Source of the DNA: Thermoleophilaceae bacterium
GTDB lineage: Bacteria > Actinomycetota > Thermoleophilia > Solirubrobacterales > Thermoleophilaceae
NCBI GenBank assembly: GCA_013813135.1
Contig: JACCSF010000333.1
Span: 1 to 7,298, forward strand
DNA length: 7,298 bases
Direction of reading: 5' to 3'
In this document: positions 1-5,178 of the stretch, piece after piece
Numbering within the stretch: the first letter of the stretch is position 1
Layout of the letters: each line of letters starts with the position of its first letter
The notes under the pieces: model-generated
What the model was told of the DNA's origin: nothing
The model's database searches: none
What the model saw: only the letters and a program-made list of their open reading frames with translations
Made by a program: the position numbers and the translations under genes

Positions 1-252
1 GTGGTACGCACGGCCGGCGCGAGCGGCGGCGCGTACGAGACTCGCGACGGCGAGCGCGCCGGCTGGGAGGCCACGCCGCTGCCCGGGCCGGTCAGTGACC
101 TCTACGGCTGCGGCGACAGCTTCGCCGCCGGCCTCACCTATGGCCTCGGAGCCGAGCTGCCGATCGCGCAGGCGCTGAACCTGGCCGCGCGCTGCGGAGC
201 CGCCTGCGCGACCGGCCGCGGTCCGTTCGAGGGACAGCTGCGCGGGGTCTAG
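1..252 (+). CDS. PfkB-family carbohydrate/nucleoside kinase, C-terminal part (5'-truncated)
   Basis: This is the last 83 codons of a ribokinase-like (PfkB) kinase, which transfers phosphate from ATP to a sugar or nucleoside in the cytoplasm. The PfkB signature 2 is clear at residues 33-43 of the fragment: D-L-Y-G-C-G-D-S-F-A-A. Asp39 is the expected catalytic base and the GCG turn forms the anion hole; Cys in place of the usual Ala (GAGD) is a known variant. The following helix and the A-x-x-C-G-A-A-x-A-T-G segment fit the family's C-terminus. Family members are about 300 residues, so roughly 220 residues lie left of the window and the GTG at base 1 is only the window edge. The substrate cannot be told, because the substrate-binding N-terminal half is missing. 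Its TAG stop at 250-252 overlaps the stop of the convergent rhodanese gene. Confidence 0.85.
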   Translation: MVRTAGASGGAYETRDGERAGWEATPLPGPVSDLYGCGDSFAAGLTYGLGAELPIAQALNLAARCGAACATGRGPFEGQLRGV

Positions 253-584
253 GCCACGCGGCCGTCGGCCGGCTCGATCGGCAGCCCGTCCTTCACCCAG
301 GCCTGCAGGCCGCCGGTGAGGTTGTGGGCGCGGTAGCCGGATGCGCCGAACGCCTGGGCGGCGAGCGCGGAGCGGCTGCCCGAGCGGCAGTAGAACACGA
401 CCGGCCGCTCACGATCGATCGAGTCCGCCGCGCCGCCGAGGCGGTCGAGCTCGATGTGGACGTCGCCCGCGATCCGCCCCGCCTCGTGCTCGTAGGGCTC
501 GCGCACGTCGACCAGTTGAGCGCCACCGTCGCCGATCAGCTCGGCGACCTGGCGGGGCGACAGCTCCTCGGGCAGGTCGGACAT
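249..584 (-). CDS. Single-domain rhodanese-like sulfurtransferase
   Basis: The product is a 111-residue, stand-alone rhodanese domain, probably cytoplasmic (no signal peptide or membrane segment). The family moves sulfane sulfur through a persulfide on an active-site cysteine; the donor and acceptor here are unknown. Visible landmarks are the N-terminal S-P-R-Q-V-A-E-L-I helix, the L-V-D-V-R-E-P-Y-E strand/turn (24-32), the six-residue active-site loop C66-R-S-G-S-R71 after V-V-F-Y, and the closing N-L-T-G-G-L-Q-A-W motif (88-96). The usual G-H-I-x-G-A is degenerate here (G-R-I-A-G-D). The ATG at 582-584 has no clear Shine-Dalgarno, but T-A-G-C-C-T lies 7 nt upstream, suggesting a leaderless transcript. 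That TAG is also the stop of the small ORF just upstream. The 3' end overlaps the convergent kinase gene within the bases CTAG. Confidence 0.93.
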   Translation of the reverse strand: MSDLPEELSPRQVAELIGDGGAQLVDVREPYEHEAGRIAGDVHIELDRLGGAADSIDRERPVVFYCRSGSRSALAAQAFGASGYRAHNLTGGLQAWVKDGLPIEPADGRVA

Positions 585-597
585 GGATTCGAGGCTA
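585..597 (-). promoter_or_regulatory. Candidate -10 box for leaderless rhodanese mRNA
   Basis: Reading the minus strand, TAGCCT (597 down to 592) is followed by a 7-nt spacer and then the ATG of the rhodanese gene. This spacing puts the transcription start at or next to the A of ATG. The box overlaps the stop codon of the preceding small ORF. No convincing -35 was found. It is supported mainly by the same arrangement before other genes in the window. Confidence 0.35.
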
Positions 598-753
598 CCG
601 CCCGGACAGCCGCAGTCGCGGGAGCCGCCGCCGAGTGCGGCCCTCGCGCCGCGGGCGCTCAGAGCGATACTGGCGAATGGTCAGGCCGGCGGGGATGTCG
701 CTGGCCAGCGGGAGGAAGGCCTGGTCGCGAATTGTGTGCGTGGTCGCGGTCAT
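595..753 (-). CDS. Small basic protein of unknown function (52 aa), upstream of the rhodanese
   Basis: An ATG at 751-753 opens a 52-codon frame ending in TAG at 595-597, 10 nt before the rhodanese ATG on the same strand. The first half (T-I-R-D-Q-A-F-L-P-L-A-S-D-I-P-A-G-L-T-I-R-Q-Y-R) has mixed composition and reads like a real conserved peptide. The second half is strongly basic, with R-R and R-R-R runs, suggesting contact with nucleic acid or an acidic partner. Third codon positions are nearly all G or C, as in the neighbouring genes. The frame is open further upstream, but the upstream part overlaps the divergent hydrolase gene and looks like shadow sequence, so I start at this ATG. The ribosome site is weak (an A-rich stretch followed by GAACGAG). 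The function is not recognised. It could instead be untranslated leader; the tight spacing argues for a bicistron. Confidence 0.5.
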   Translation of the reverse strand: MTATTHTIRDQAFLPLASDIPAGLTIRQYRSERPRREGRTRRRLPRLRLSGR

Positions 754-823
754 AGCGCTCGTTCTTTTTGACCCAGTTCGCGGCCGGAACTCATCGCCCT
801 CTCGTCCGGTAGGTTCGCCCGCC
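754..823. promoter_or_regulatory. Divergent intergenic region between the small ORF and the hydrolase gene
   Basis: These 70 bases separate two divergently read genes and should hold both promoters. They include one of the few T-runs in the window, CTTTTTGACCC at about 764-774. TTGACC (768-773) within it looks like a + strand -35 element, but no good -10 follows at 16-18 nt. GTTC and GAAC arms flank a GC core at 776-790, a weak dyad. TAGGTT at 810-815 ends 8 nt before the preferred hydrolase start and is the best -10 candidate. Confidence 0.4.
810..815 (+). promoter_or_regulatory. Candidate -10 box (TAGGTT) for the hydrolase gene
   Basis: TAGGTT fits TANNNT and ends 8 nt before the TTG at 824. 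No Shine-Dalgarno is visible before that codon. Leaderless initiation at TTG is less usual than at ATG or GTG, so either a very short leader or a different start is possible. Confidence 0.3.
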
Positions 824-1948
824 TTGGCGCGCGGATTCGCAATAGCCCTCGCCCTCCTCCTCGCCGGTCCCGCGCTGGCGAGCGCACGGCCCTGCACCGC
901 CGACATCCACGCGAGCGACGTCCGCACGCAGCCCGGGCCGCCCCTGCGCTTCGGTATCGGCCCCCTCGTGCAGGCCGGGCAGGCGGGCGGCGGCCCGGCT
1001 GTGGCCGTTGCGGAACAGCCGGCGCGCACGCACGCGGCGCTGGCCCGGCTGAAAGCCCCCGGACGCCCGTTCGTGCTGCGCCTGAACCGCTTCTTCTGGT
1101 CCGACGGCGAGCCCGGCTTCCGCCGCTACCTGGGGCTGGCCCGCCGCTTCGCGCGCCGCGGCTACCTGATCGAGCTGCAGGTGCGCTACCACCCCGACGG
1201 CGCCCAGGAGGGCGACCTGTCCGCTTGGCGCGCGCACGTGCGCGAGGTGGTGCGGCGCTTCGGACGCATCCGCGCCGTGATTGCCCTCCAGATCGCCAAC
1301 GAGGTCAGCATCACCTTCTCGCCGGACTCCTCCGACGGCGCCTACCGGCGCGCCCCCGAGGCACTCGTCGATGGCGTGATCGCGGCCAAGCGCGAGGTGC
1401 GGCGACTGGGCCTGCCCCGCCTGAAGATCGGCTTCAACTGGTTCTGGCGGCTGGACGCGGCCACCGAGCGGCGCTTCTGGCAGGCGCTGCGCGACCACGG
1501 CGGACGCCGCTTCGGCCGAGCGGTCGACTGGATTGGCCTCGACGCGTACCCGGGCACCGTCTTCCCGCCGAACGTGCCGCCGGGCGGCGAGCGCGACGCG
1601 ATCGTGAGCGCGTTGCGCTCGGTGCGGTGCTTCGCCCGCGTGCCGGGTATCCCGCGCAGCACCCCCATCAAGGTGGAGGAAAACGGCTGGCCGACGCTGC
1701 TGCCGGCGCGCGGCTACGCCGAGCAGGCCCAGCGGCTGCGCAGAATGGCCCGCGCCGTGCACGACTACCGCGGCACCTTCGGTGTGAGCGACTACCGCTG
1801 GTTCAACCTGCGCGACGCCGACAGCAGCTCCCAGGCGCTGTTCCAGCACTTCGGGCTGCTCGAGTCCGACTACGACGCCAAGCCGGCCTTCGCGGTGTAC
1901 GGCGAGCTCGTGCGCCGGCTCGGCGGGGCGGCTAGGGTTCGCCCATGA
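824..1948 (+). CDS. Secreted glycoside-hydrolase-like (clan GH-A type TIM barrel) protein
   Basis: A 374-residue exported protein with the outline of a clan A glycoside hydrolase (GH5/GH39-like). Starting at TTG 824, the N-terminus is a clean signal peptide: short basic n-region, hydrophobic F-A-I-A-L-A-L-L-L-A-G, likely cut after A-S-A (residue 21). Barrel landmarks are F-V-L-R-L-N-R (83-89), the strand-4 A-L-Q-I-A-N-E (Glu160, expected acid/base), D-W-I-G-L-D-A-Y-P (235-243), and strand-7 K-V-E-E-N-G-W-P-T, where Glu286 is the expected nucleophile. The substrate is not predictable; presumably a glycan outside the membrane. The start is uncertain: the same frame has GTGs at 734 and 740 and an ATG at 695, but these add a second hydrophobic stretch and overlap the small gene on the other strand. 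The last codons overlap the SDR start as ATGA (1945-1948). The exact GH family is unknown. Confidence 0.75.
   Translation: MARGFAIALALLLAGPALASARPCTADIHASDVRTQPGPPLRFGIGPLVQAGQAGGGPAVAVAEQPARTHAALARLKAPGRPFVLRLNRFFWSDGEPGFRRYLGLARRFARRGYLIELQVRYHPDGAQEGDLSAWRAHVREVVRRFGRIRAVIALQIANEVSITFSPDSSDGAYRRAPEALVDGVIAAKREVRRLGLPRLKIGFNWFWRLDAATERRFWQALRDHGGRRFGRAVDWIGLDAYPGTVFPPNVPPGGERDAIVSALRSVRCFARVPGIPRSTPIKVEENGWPTLLPARGYAEQAQRLRRMARAVHDYRGTFGVSDYRWFNLRDADSSSQALFQHFGLLESDYDAKPAFAVYGELVRRLGGAARVRP
1933..1938 (+). promoter_or_regulatory. Candidate -10 box (TAGGGT) for leaderless SDR mRNA
   Basis: TAGGGT is followed by exactly 6 nt and then the SDR ATG at 1945. That is the canonical distance for transcription starting at the A of the start codon. 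There is no purine-rich Shine-Dalgarno at the usual distance. The box lies inside the last codons of the hydrolase gene, so the SDR gene may have its own promoter as well as read-through. No recognisable -35 was found 16-18 nt upstream. Confidence 0.45.
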
Positions 1949-2850
1949 CCTGGGATCTGCGCGGCAAGACGGTTCTGATCACCGGCGCCGCCCGCGGCAT
2001 CGGGGCCGAGACGGCTCGCCGGGTTGCCGCCGCCGGCGCGAACGTGGCACTCGTGGGGCTCGAGCCGGAGGAGCTCGAGAGGGTGGCCGCGCAATGTGGG
2101 TCGAACGCGGCCGCGTTCGAGTGCGACGTGACCGACTGGCACGCCGTCGAGAGCGCGGTGGAGGGAGCCGTCGAGCGCTTCGGCGGCATCGACGTGGTGA
2201 TGGCGAACGCGGGCATCGCTCCGGCCGGCATGACCCGCTCGATGGACCCGCGCGCCTTCGAGCGCACGCTCGAGATCAACCTGATGGGCGTCTGGCGCAC
2301 GGTGCGCACCTGCCTGCCTCATGTGATCGAGCGCCAGGGCTACGTGCTCGTCGTCGCCTCCCTCGCGGCCGCGATCCACGGCCCCGGCATGGCAGCCTAC
2401 GCCGCCAGCAAGGCGGGCGCCGAGGCGTTCGCCGACTCGCTGCGTGTCGAGGTCAAGCGTCTCGGCGTGGACGTGGGCGTGGCCTACTTCGCCTTCATCG
2501 ACACCGACATGGTGCGGGGTGCCGATGCCCATCCGGGCCTCGGCAAGCTTCGCCAGGATGCGCCCGGCCCGTTCGGCAAGACGTATCCGCTCTCGGCCGT
2601 CGGCAAGGCGGTGGCGGAGGGCATGGAGAAGCGCAGCCGCTGGGTGGTGGTCCCCGGATGGGCGCGAGCCCTGCTCGTGCTTCGCACCGCCCTCGCGCCG
2701 CTGATCGATCGCGGCTCCTTCGACACCGCGGCCGAGGCCGACCGGCTCTTCCAGCAGGATGTCGAGAACCGCGGCACCGAGGCCGCTTCCGCGCCGGTCG
2801 GGCCCGGCGGCGAGGCGGGCAGCCAGCGCGAGCCGGCCGGCGCACCATGA
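1945..2850 (+). CDS. Short-chain dehydrogenase/reductase (SDR) family oxidoreductase
   Basis: A 301-residue NAD(P)(H)-dependent oxidoreductase of the classical SDR fold, cytoplasmic or peripherally membrane-bound. The Rossmann glycine motif T-G-A-A-R-G-I-G is at 13-20, the D-V pair contacting adenine at 61-62, and N-A-G at 88-90. The catalytic tetrad is Asn112 (I-N-L-M-G), Ser139 (V-V-A-S), Tyr152 and Lys156 (Y-A-A-S-K). The post-catalytic F-I-D-T-D-M-V (184-190) replaces the usual P-G-x-x-x-T. At about 300 residues it is longer than the typical 250: residues 195-275 form an extension containing W-V-V-V-P and A-L-L-V-L-R-T-A-L-A-P-L, a hydrophobic/basic segment that could touch membrane, and the last 25 residues are a G/A/P/E-rich tail. 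The substrate is unknown. It overlaps the hydrolase gene by 4 bp and is followed 14 nt later by the RemA-like gene. Confidence 0.93.
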   Translation: MTWDLRGKTVLITGAARGIGAETARRVAAAGANVALVGLEPEELERVAAQCGSNAAAFECDVTDWHAVESAVEGAVERFGGIDVVMANAGIAPAGMTRSMDPRAFERTLEINLMGVWRTVRTCLPHVIERQGYVLVVASLAAAIHGPGMAAYAASKAGAEAFADSLRVEVKRLGVDVGVAYFAFIDTDMVRGADAHPGLGKLRQDAPGPFGKTYPLSAVGKAVAEGMEKRSRWVVVPGWARALLVLRTALAPLIDRGSFDTAAEADRLFQQDVENRGTEAASAPVGPGGEAGSQREPAGAP

Positions 2851-2864
2851 CCCCGTAGGCGCCG

Positions 2865-3134
2865 ATGGCGAAGCGCGACCCCCGCATGATCGCCCTCGGC
2901 TACGGCAAGTTCGTACGAGCGGACCGGGTTTTTGCGCTGGTCCCGCTGGAGGGCGCCGAGCGCCAGGATGGGCGCCGCACCTACGTGCACGTGGACGGGC
3001 TCACGGAGCCGGTTGTGGCCTCCCGCTCGGAGCGGGCGATCCTCGCGGACGTGGAGGCCGCCCTTGCCGAGGCCGCCGGGCTCCCGCGCCGCCGGCGCTC
3101 GGCGGGCGCAGCCGGGCAGGAGAGCCTGCTCTAG
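2865..3134 (+). CDS. Small RemA/DUF370-like protein (tentative)
   Basis: An 89-residue soluble protein. Residues 9-62 match the order of features in the RemA/DUF370 family, small oligomeric DNA-binding regulators known from Bacillus biofilm control. I-A-L-G-Y-G-K-F-V-R-A-D-R-V (9-22) parallels the family's I-G-F-G-N-x-V-x-A-N-R; G-R-R-T-Y-V-H-V (36-43) parallels G-R-R-T-R-A-V-V-V; and E-P-V-V-A-S-R-S-E-R-A-I-L (48-60) parallels the final strand and helix. Arg21 would be the counterpart of the key RemA arginine. The C-terminus (R-R-R-R at 75-78, then a short Gly/Ala stretch) looks disordered. The assignment rests on pattern memory, so a DNA-binding role is inference. An in-frame ATG at codon 8 (2886) is an alternative start. 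No Shine-Dalgarno is evident; with a 14-nt gap it is probably co-transcribed with the SDR gene. Confidence 0.7.
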   Translation: MAKRDPRMIALGYGKFVRADRVFALVPLEGAERQDGRRTYVHVDGLTEPVVASRSERAILADVEAALAEAAGLPRRRRSAGAAGQESLL

Positions 3135-3140
3135 AGCGGT

Positions 3141-3169
3141 AAGTGGTCCGTCCCCGAGACTAAGGGGGC
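3141..3169. repeat. Possible REP-like hairpin motif (single copy)
   Basis: The segment AAGTGGTCCGTCCCC followed by GAGACTAAGGGGGC folds into a short stem: 3150-3155 pairs with 3164-3169 (one G-T wobble) around an 8-nt loop. The GTGGTCCGTCCCC string resembles, from memory, dispersed GGGGACGGACCAC-type palindromes found near REP-associated tyrosine transposases in other bacteria. Only one copy lies in this window, so repetition cannot be shown. It may simply be part of the 3' end of the upstream transcript. Confidence 0.25.
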
Positions 3170-3188
3170 CCGGCTCGAACGCAGCAGC

Positions 3189-3213
3189 GAAAGCCCGATG
3201 TGCAGGGCCTTTC
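3189..3213 (+). terminator. Possible weak terminator hairpin after the RemA-like gene
   Basis: GAAAGCCC (3189-3196) and GGGCCTTTC (3205-3213) pair around an 8-nt loop with a single bulged C, forming an 8-bp stem. It sits about 55 nt after the stop of the RemA-like gene and before the next start. No long T-run follows (only TTTCTC), so intrinsic termination would be inefficient. It may be an RNA 3'-end structure, or chance. Confidence 0.3.
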
Positions 3214-3220
3214 TCAGCTT

Positions 3221-3226
3221 CATAGT
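3221..3226 (+). promoter_or_regulatory. Candidate -10 box (CATAGT) for the 80-aa gene
   Basis: CATAGT differs from TATAGT at one position. It ends 7 nt before the ATG at 3234, the same placement as the TANNNT boxes before other genes here. No Shine-Dalgarno is visible between it and the start. No -35 was found. The first T of TANNNT is missing, so this is the weakest member of the set. Confidence 0.25.
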
Positions 3227-3233
3227 CACCGCT

Positions 3234-3476
3234 ATGACCACTCCGATCACCATCCGCCGAAGCAGCGACGCCGATACCCAGATACTGCGCCGGCTCGCCG
3301 AGCTCGACAGCGCGCGCCCGATGGAGGGCCCGGTCCTGATGGCCGAGCTGGGCGACCGCCCCGTGGCGGCGATCAGCCTGGACGGGCGGCGAGCGATAGC
3401 CGACCCGTTCGTGCCGACCGAGCGCGTGCTGTCGGCGCTGTTCGCCTGGGCCGCGACGGACAAGGCCGCGGCCTAG
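3234..3476 (+). CDS. Small GNAT-N-terminus-like protein (80 aa)
   Basis: Starting at ATG 3234, the product is 80 residues. I-T-I-R-R-S-S-D-A-D-T-Q-I-L-R-R-L-A-E-L-D (5-25) looks like the first strand and helix of a GNAT acetyltransferase. V-L-M-A-E-L-G-D-R-P-V-A-A-I-S-L-D-G-R-R-A-I-A-D-P-F (34-59) looks like the following beta hairpin (V-A-E-x-D-G-x-P-V-A-A). The acetyl-CoA pyrophosphate loop (motif A, R/Q-x-x-G-x-G/A) and everything after it are absent. Acetyltransferase activity is therefore unlikely; it may be a stand-alone fold or binding module. The end A-D-P-F-V-P-T-E followed by a short helix reads as a natural C-terminus rather than a frameshift. Another in-frame ATG at 3198 adds 12 residues but lies in the hairpin loop and has no supporting signal. 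Its stop is 6 nt from the convergent pntB stop. Confidence 0.72.
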   Translation: MTTPITIRRSSDADTQILRRLAELDSARPMEGPVLMAELGDRPVAAISLDGRRAIADPFVPTERVLSALFAWAATDKAAA

Positions 3477-3482
3477 AACCGA

Positions 3483-4898
3483 CTAGAGCTCCTTGACGGC
3501 CGACAGTACCGCGGCCACGGACTCCTTCGCGTCGCCGAACAGCAGCGCGGTGTTCTCGTTGTAGAAGAGCGGGTTGTCGATCCCGGCGAAGCCCGTGTTC
3601 ATCGAGCGCTTGAGCACGATCACCTGAGCGGCCTTGTCCACGTCGAGGATCGGCATGCCGTAGATCGGGGAGCCCTCGTTCTCGCGGGCGGCCGGGTTGG
3701 TCACGTCGTTGGCGCCGATCACAAGCGCCACGTCGGTCTGCGCGAACTCCGGGTTGATCTCGTCCATCTCCTTGAGGTGGTCGTAGGGCACGTCGGCCTC
3801 TGCCAGCAGCACGTTCATGTGCCCAGGCATCCGGCCGGCGACCGGATGGATCGCGAAGTCCACCCGGATGCCGCGCTTCTCGAGCTCGTCGGCAAGCTCG
3901 CGGACCGTGTGCTGCGCCTGGGCAACGGCCATGCCGTACCCGGGGGCGACCACGACCTTCGACGCGTATGCCAGCTGGATCGCCACGTCGGCGGCATCGG
4001 TGGAGCGCACCGGCTTCTGCTCGCCGTCGCCGTCCGCGCCCGGGGTGACGCTCACGCCGCCGAAGCCGCCGGCGAAGATGTTCGCGATCGAGCGGTTCAT
4101 CGCTTCGGCCATCTGCTTGGTGAGGATCGAGCCGGACGCTCCGACGAGCATGCCGGCCACGATCAGAGCCACATTGTCGAGCGCCATGCCCGCCGCGGCC
4201 GCCGACAGGCCCGTGAAGGCGTTCAGCAACGAGATCACGACCGGCATGTCGGCCCCGCCTATCGGCAGCACGAACATGTTCCCGAGCACCGCAGCGGAGA
4301 CCAGGATCACGAGGAACAGCCCCTGCGACTCCGTACCGGCCGCGATCGCGATGGCGCAGCCGACCGCGGTCGCGAGCAGGCCGAGGTTGATGAACTTCTG
4401 GCCGGGCAGCTGGATCGGCCGGCCGGGCAGGATCTCCTGCAGCTTGCCGAAGGCGATGTTCGAGCCCCAGAAGGAGATCGAGCCGACGATCCCGGCGAAC
4501 AGGATCGGAATCAGCTGCTCCAGCACGGGGTTGCCCCCGGTGTGCTCGAGCGCCTCGCGGTACTCCACGAACGAGATCAGCGCCACCGCGCCGCCGCCGA
4601 CGCCGTTGAACAGCGCGACCATCTGCGGCATCGCGGTCATCTTCACGCTGCGCGCCGCGGGGACGCCGACCGCCGTGCCGAGCCCGATCCCGAGCACGAT
4701 CAGCAGGTAGTCGCCGACGAAGTCGTAGAGCAGCGTGGCGACCACGGCGATCGCCATGCCGACGGCCGCCACGATGTTGCCCCGGCGCGCGCTGCGCGGG
4801 TGGTTGAGCAGGTGCAGCCCGTAGATGAAGCAGCCGAAGGCGAAGATGTAGAGGACCCGGATGAAGTCCGGGTCCGAGAGGAAAGAGGCGGTGTACAT
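3483..4898 (-). CDS. pntB: NAD(P) transhydrogenase subunit beta (membrane domain II part and NADP-binding domain III)
   Basis: A 471-residue integral membrane subunit of the proton-translocating transhydrogenase, which drives NADH + NADP+ to NAD+ + NADPH with inward proton flow. The N-terminal ~260 residues form multiple membrane helices (examples at 13-31, 43-58, 64-80, 97-111, 130-146, 170-187, 193-212 and 242-258). A Gly/Asp-rich linker (282-295) leads to the cytoplasmic Rossmann domain III. There V-V-V-A-P-G-Y-G-M-A-V-A-Q-A-Q (315-329), G-R-M-P-G-H-M-N-V-L-L-A-E-A (355-368), G-A-N-D-V-T-N-P-A-A-R (395-405) and K-R-S-M-N-T-G-F-A-G-I-D-N-P-L-F (430-445) are the NADP-binding signatures. The length is normal for the family. 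The ATG shares one base with the pntAB stop (TGATG), and AAGAGG lies 8 nt upstream as a good ribosome site, implying coupled translation. It is the last gene of the operon. Confidence 0.97.
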   Translation of the reverse strand: MYTASFLSDPDFIRVLYIFAFGCFIYGLHLLNHPRSARRGNIVAAVGMAIAVVATLLYDFVGDYLLIVLGIGLGTAVGVPAARSVKMTAMPQMVALFNGVGGGAVALISFVEYREALEHTGGNPVLEQLIPILFAGIVGSISFWGSNIAFGKLQEILPGRPIQLPGQKFINLGLLATAVGCAIAIAAGTESQGLFLVILVSAAVLGNMFVLPIGGADMPVVISLLNAFTGLSAAAAGMALDNVALIVAGMLVGASGSILTKQMAEAMNRSIANIFAGGFGGVSVTPGADGDGEQKPVRSTDAADVAIQLAYASKVVVAPGYGMAVAQAQHTVRELADELEKRGIRVDFAIHPVAGRMPGHMNVLLAEADVPYDHLKEMDEINPEFAQTDVALVIGANDVTNPAARENEGSPIYGMPILDVDKAAQVIVLKRSMNTGFAGIDNPLFYNENTALLFGDAKESVAAVLSAVKEL

Positions 4899-5176
4899 CA
4901 GTCGCGCCTCTTGAACATCTCCAGCATCCGGTCGGTGACCAGGAAGCCGCCGACGACGTTGATTGTGCCGAACGCGATCGCGATCACCAGCAGCAGCTCG
5001 TCGAGGAAGCCGCTGGCCTCGCCGATCAGCAGCAGCCCGCCGAGCAGCACGATCCCGTGGATAGCGTTGGTGGCCGACATCAGCGGCGTGTGCAGCGTGT
5101 TCGGCACCTTCGAGATGACCTCGAAGCCGACGAAGGCGGCCAGCACGAGGATGGTGAGCTCAGTGAGCAGATCCAT
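4898..5176 (-). CDS. pntAB: NAD(P) transhydrogenase subunit alpha 2 (membrane anchor part)
   Basis: A 92-residue membrane protein that supplies the helices fused to the alpha subunit's C-terminus in two-subunit transhydrogenases such as that of E. coli. Three hydrophobic spans are visible, at about 5-22, 38-52 and 60-80. The segment S-K-V-P-N-T-L-H-T-P-L-M-S-A-T-N-A-I-H-G (22-41) is highly characteristic, and the short basic tail is M-F-K-R-R-D. The reading frame stays open far upstream through pntAA in another frame, but the real start is the ATG at 5174-5176, 2 nt after the pntAA stop. A CAGGAG lies rather far (13 nt) upstream inside pntAA, so translational coupling is likely. The stop overlaps the pntB start by one base. 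Confidence 0.95.
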   Translation of the reverse strand: MDLLTELTILVLAAFVGFEVISKVPNTLHTPLMSATNAIHGIVLLGGLLLIGEASGFLDELLLVIAIAFGTINVVGGFLVTDRMLEMFKRRD

Positions 5177-5178
5177 GG

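Noticed and set aside
776..790. GTTC-N7-GAAC dyad in the divergent region
   Set aside because: The arms are only 4 bp and the centre is not symmetric; it could easily be chance.
768..796. TTGACC as a -35 of a housekeeping promoter for the hydrolase
   Set aside because: No TANNNT-like -10 occurs at 16-18 nt spacing; the only box, TAGGTT at 810, is 36 nt away.
341..823. N-terminal extension of the hydrolase reading frame (ATG 341, ATG 695, GTG 734 and 740)
   Set aside because: The extension is Arg/Ser/Pro-rich shadow sequence over the rhodanese and small ORF, and it would bury the signal peptide. The TTG at 824 gives a standard N-terminus.
791..1849. 352-codon minus-strand frame opposite the hydrolase gene
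   Set aside because: Its composition (rich in Ala, Gly, Arg, His and Val, no recognisable motif) is typical of antisense frames in GC-rich genes. The plus strand carries clear enzyme motifs.
2847..2858. Tiny ATG-ACC-CCG-TAG frame overlapping the SDR stop, just before the RemA-like gene
   Set aside because: It is three codons long with no ribosome site; most likely a chance product of the overlapping ATGA.
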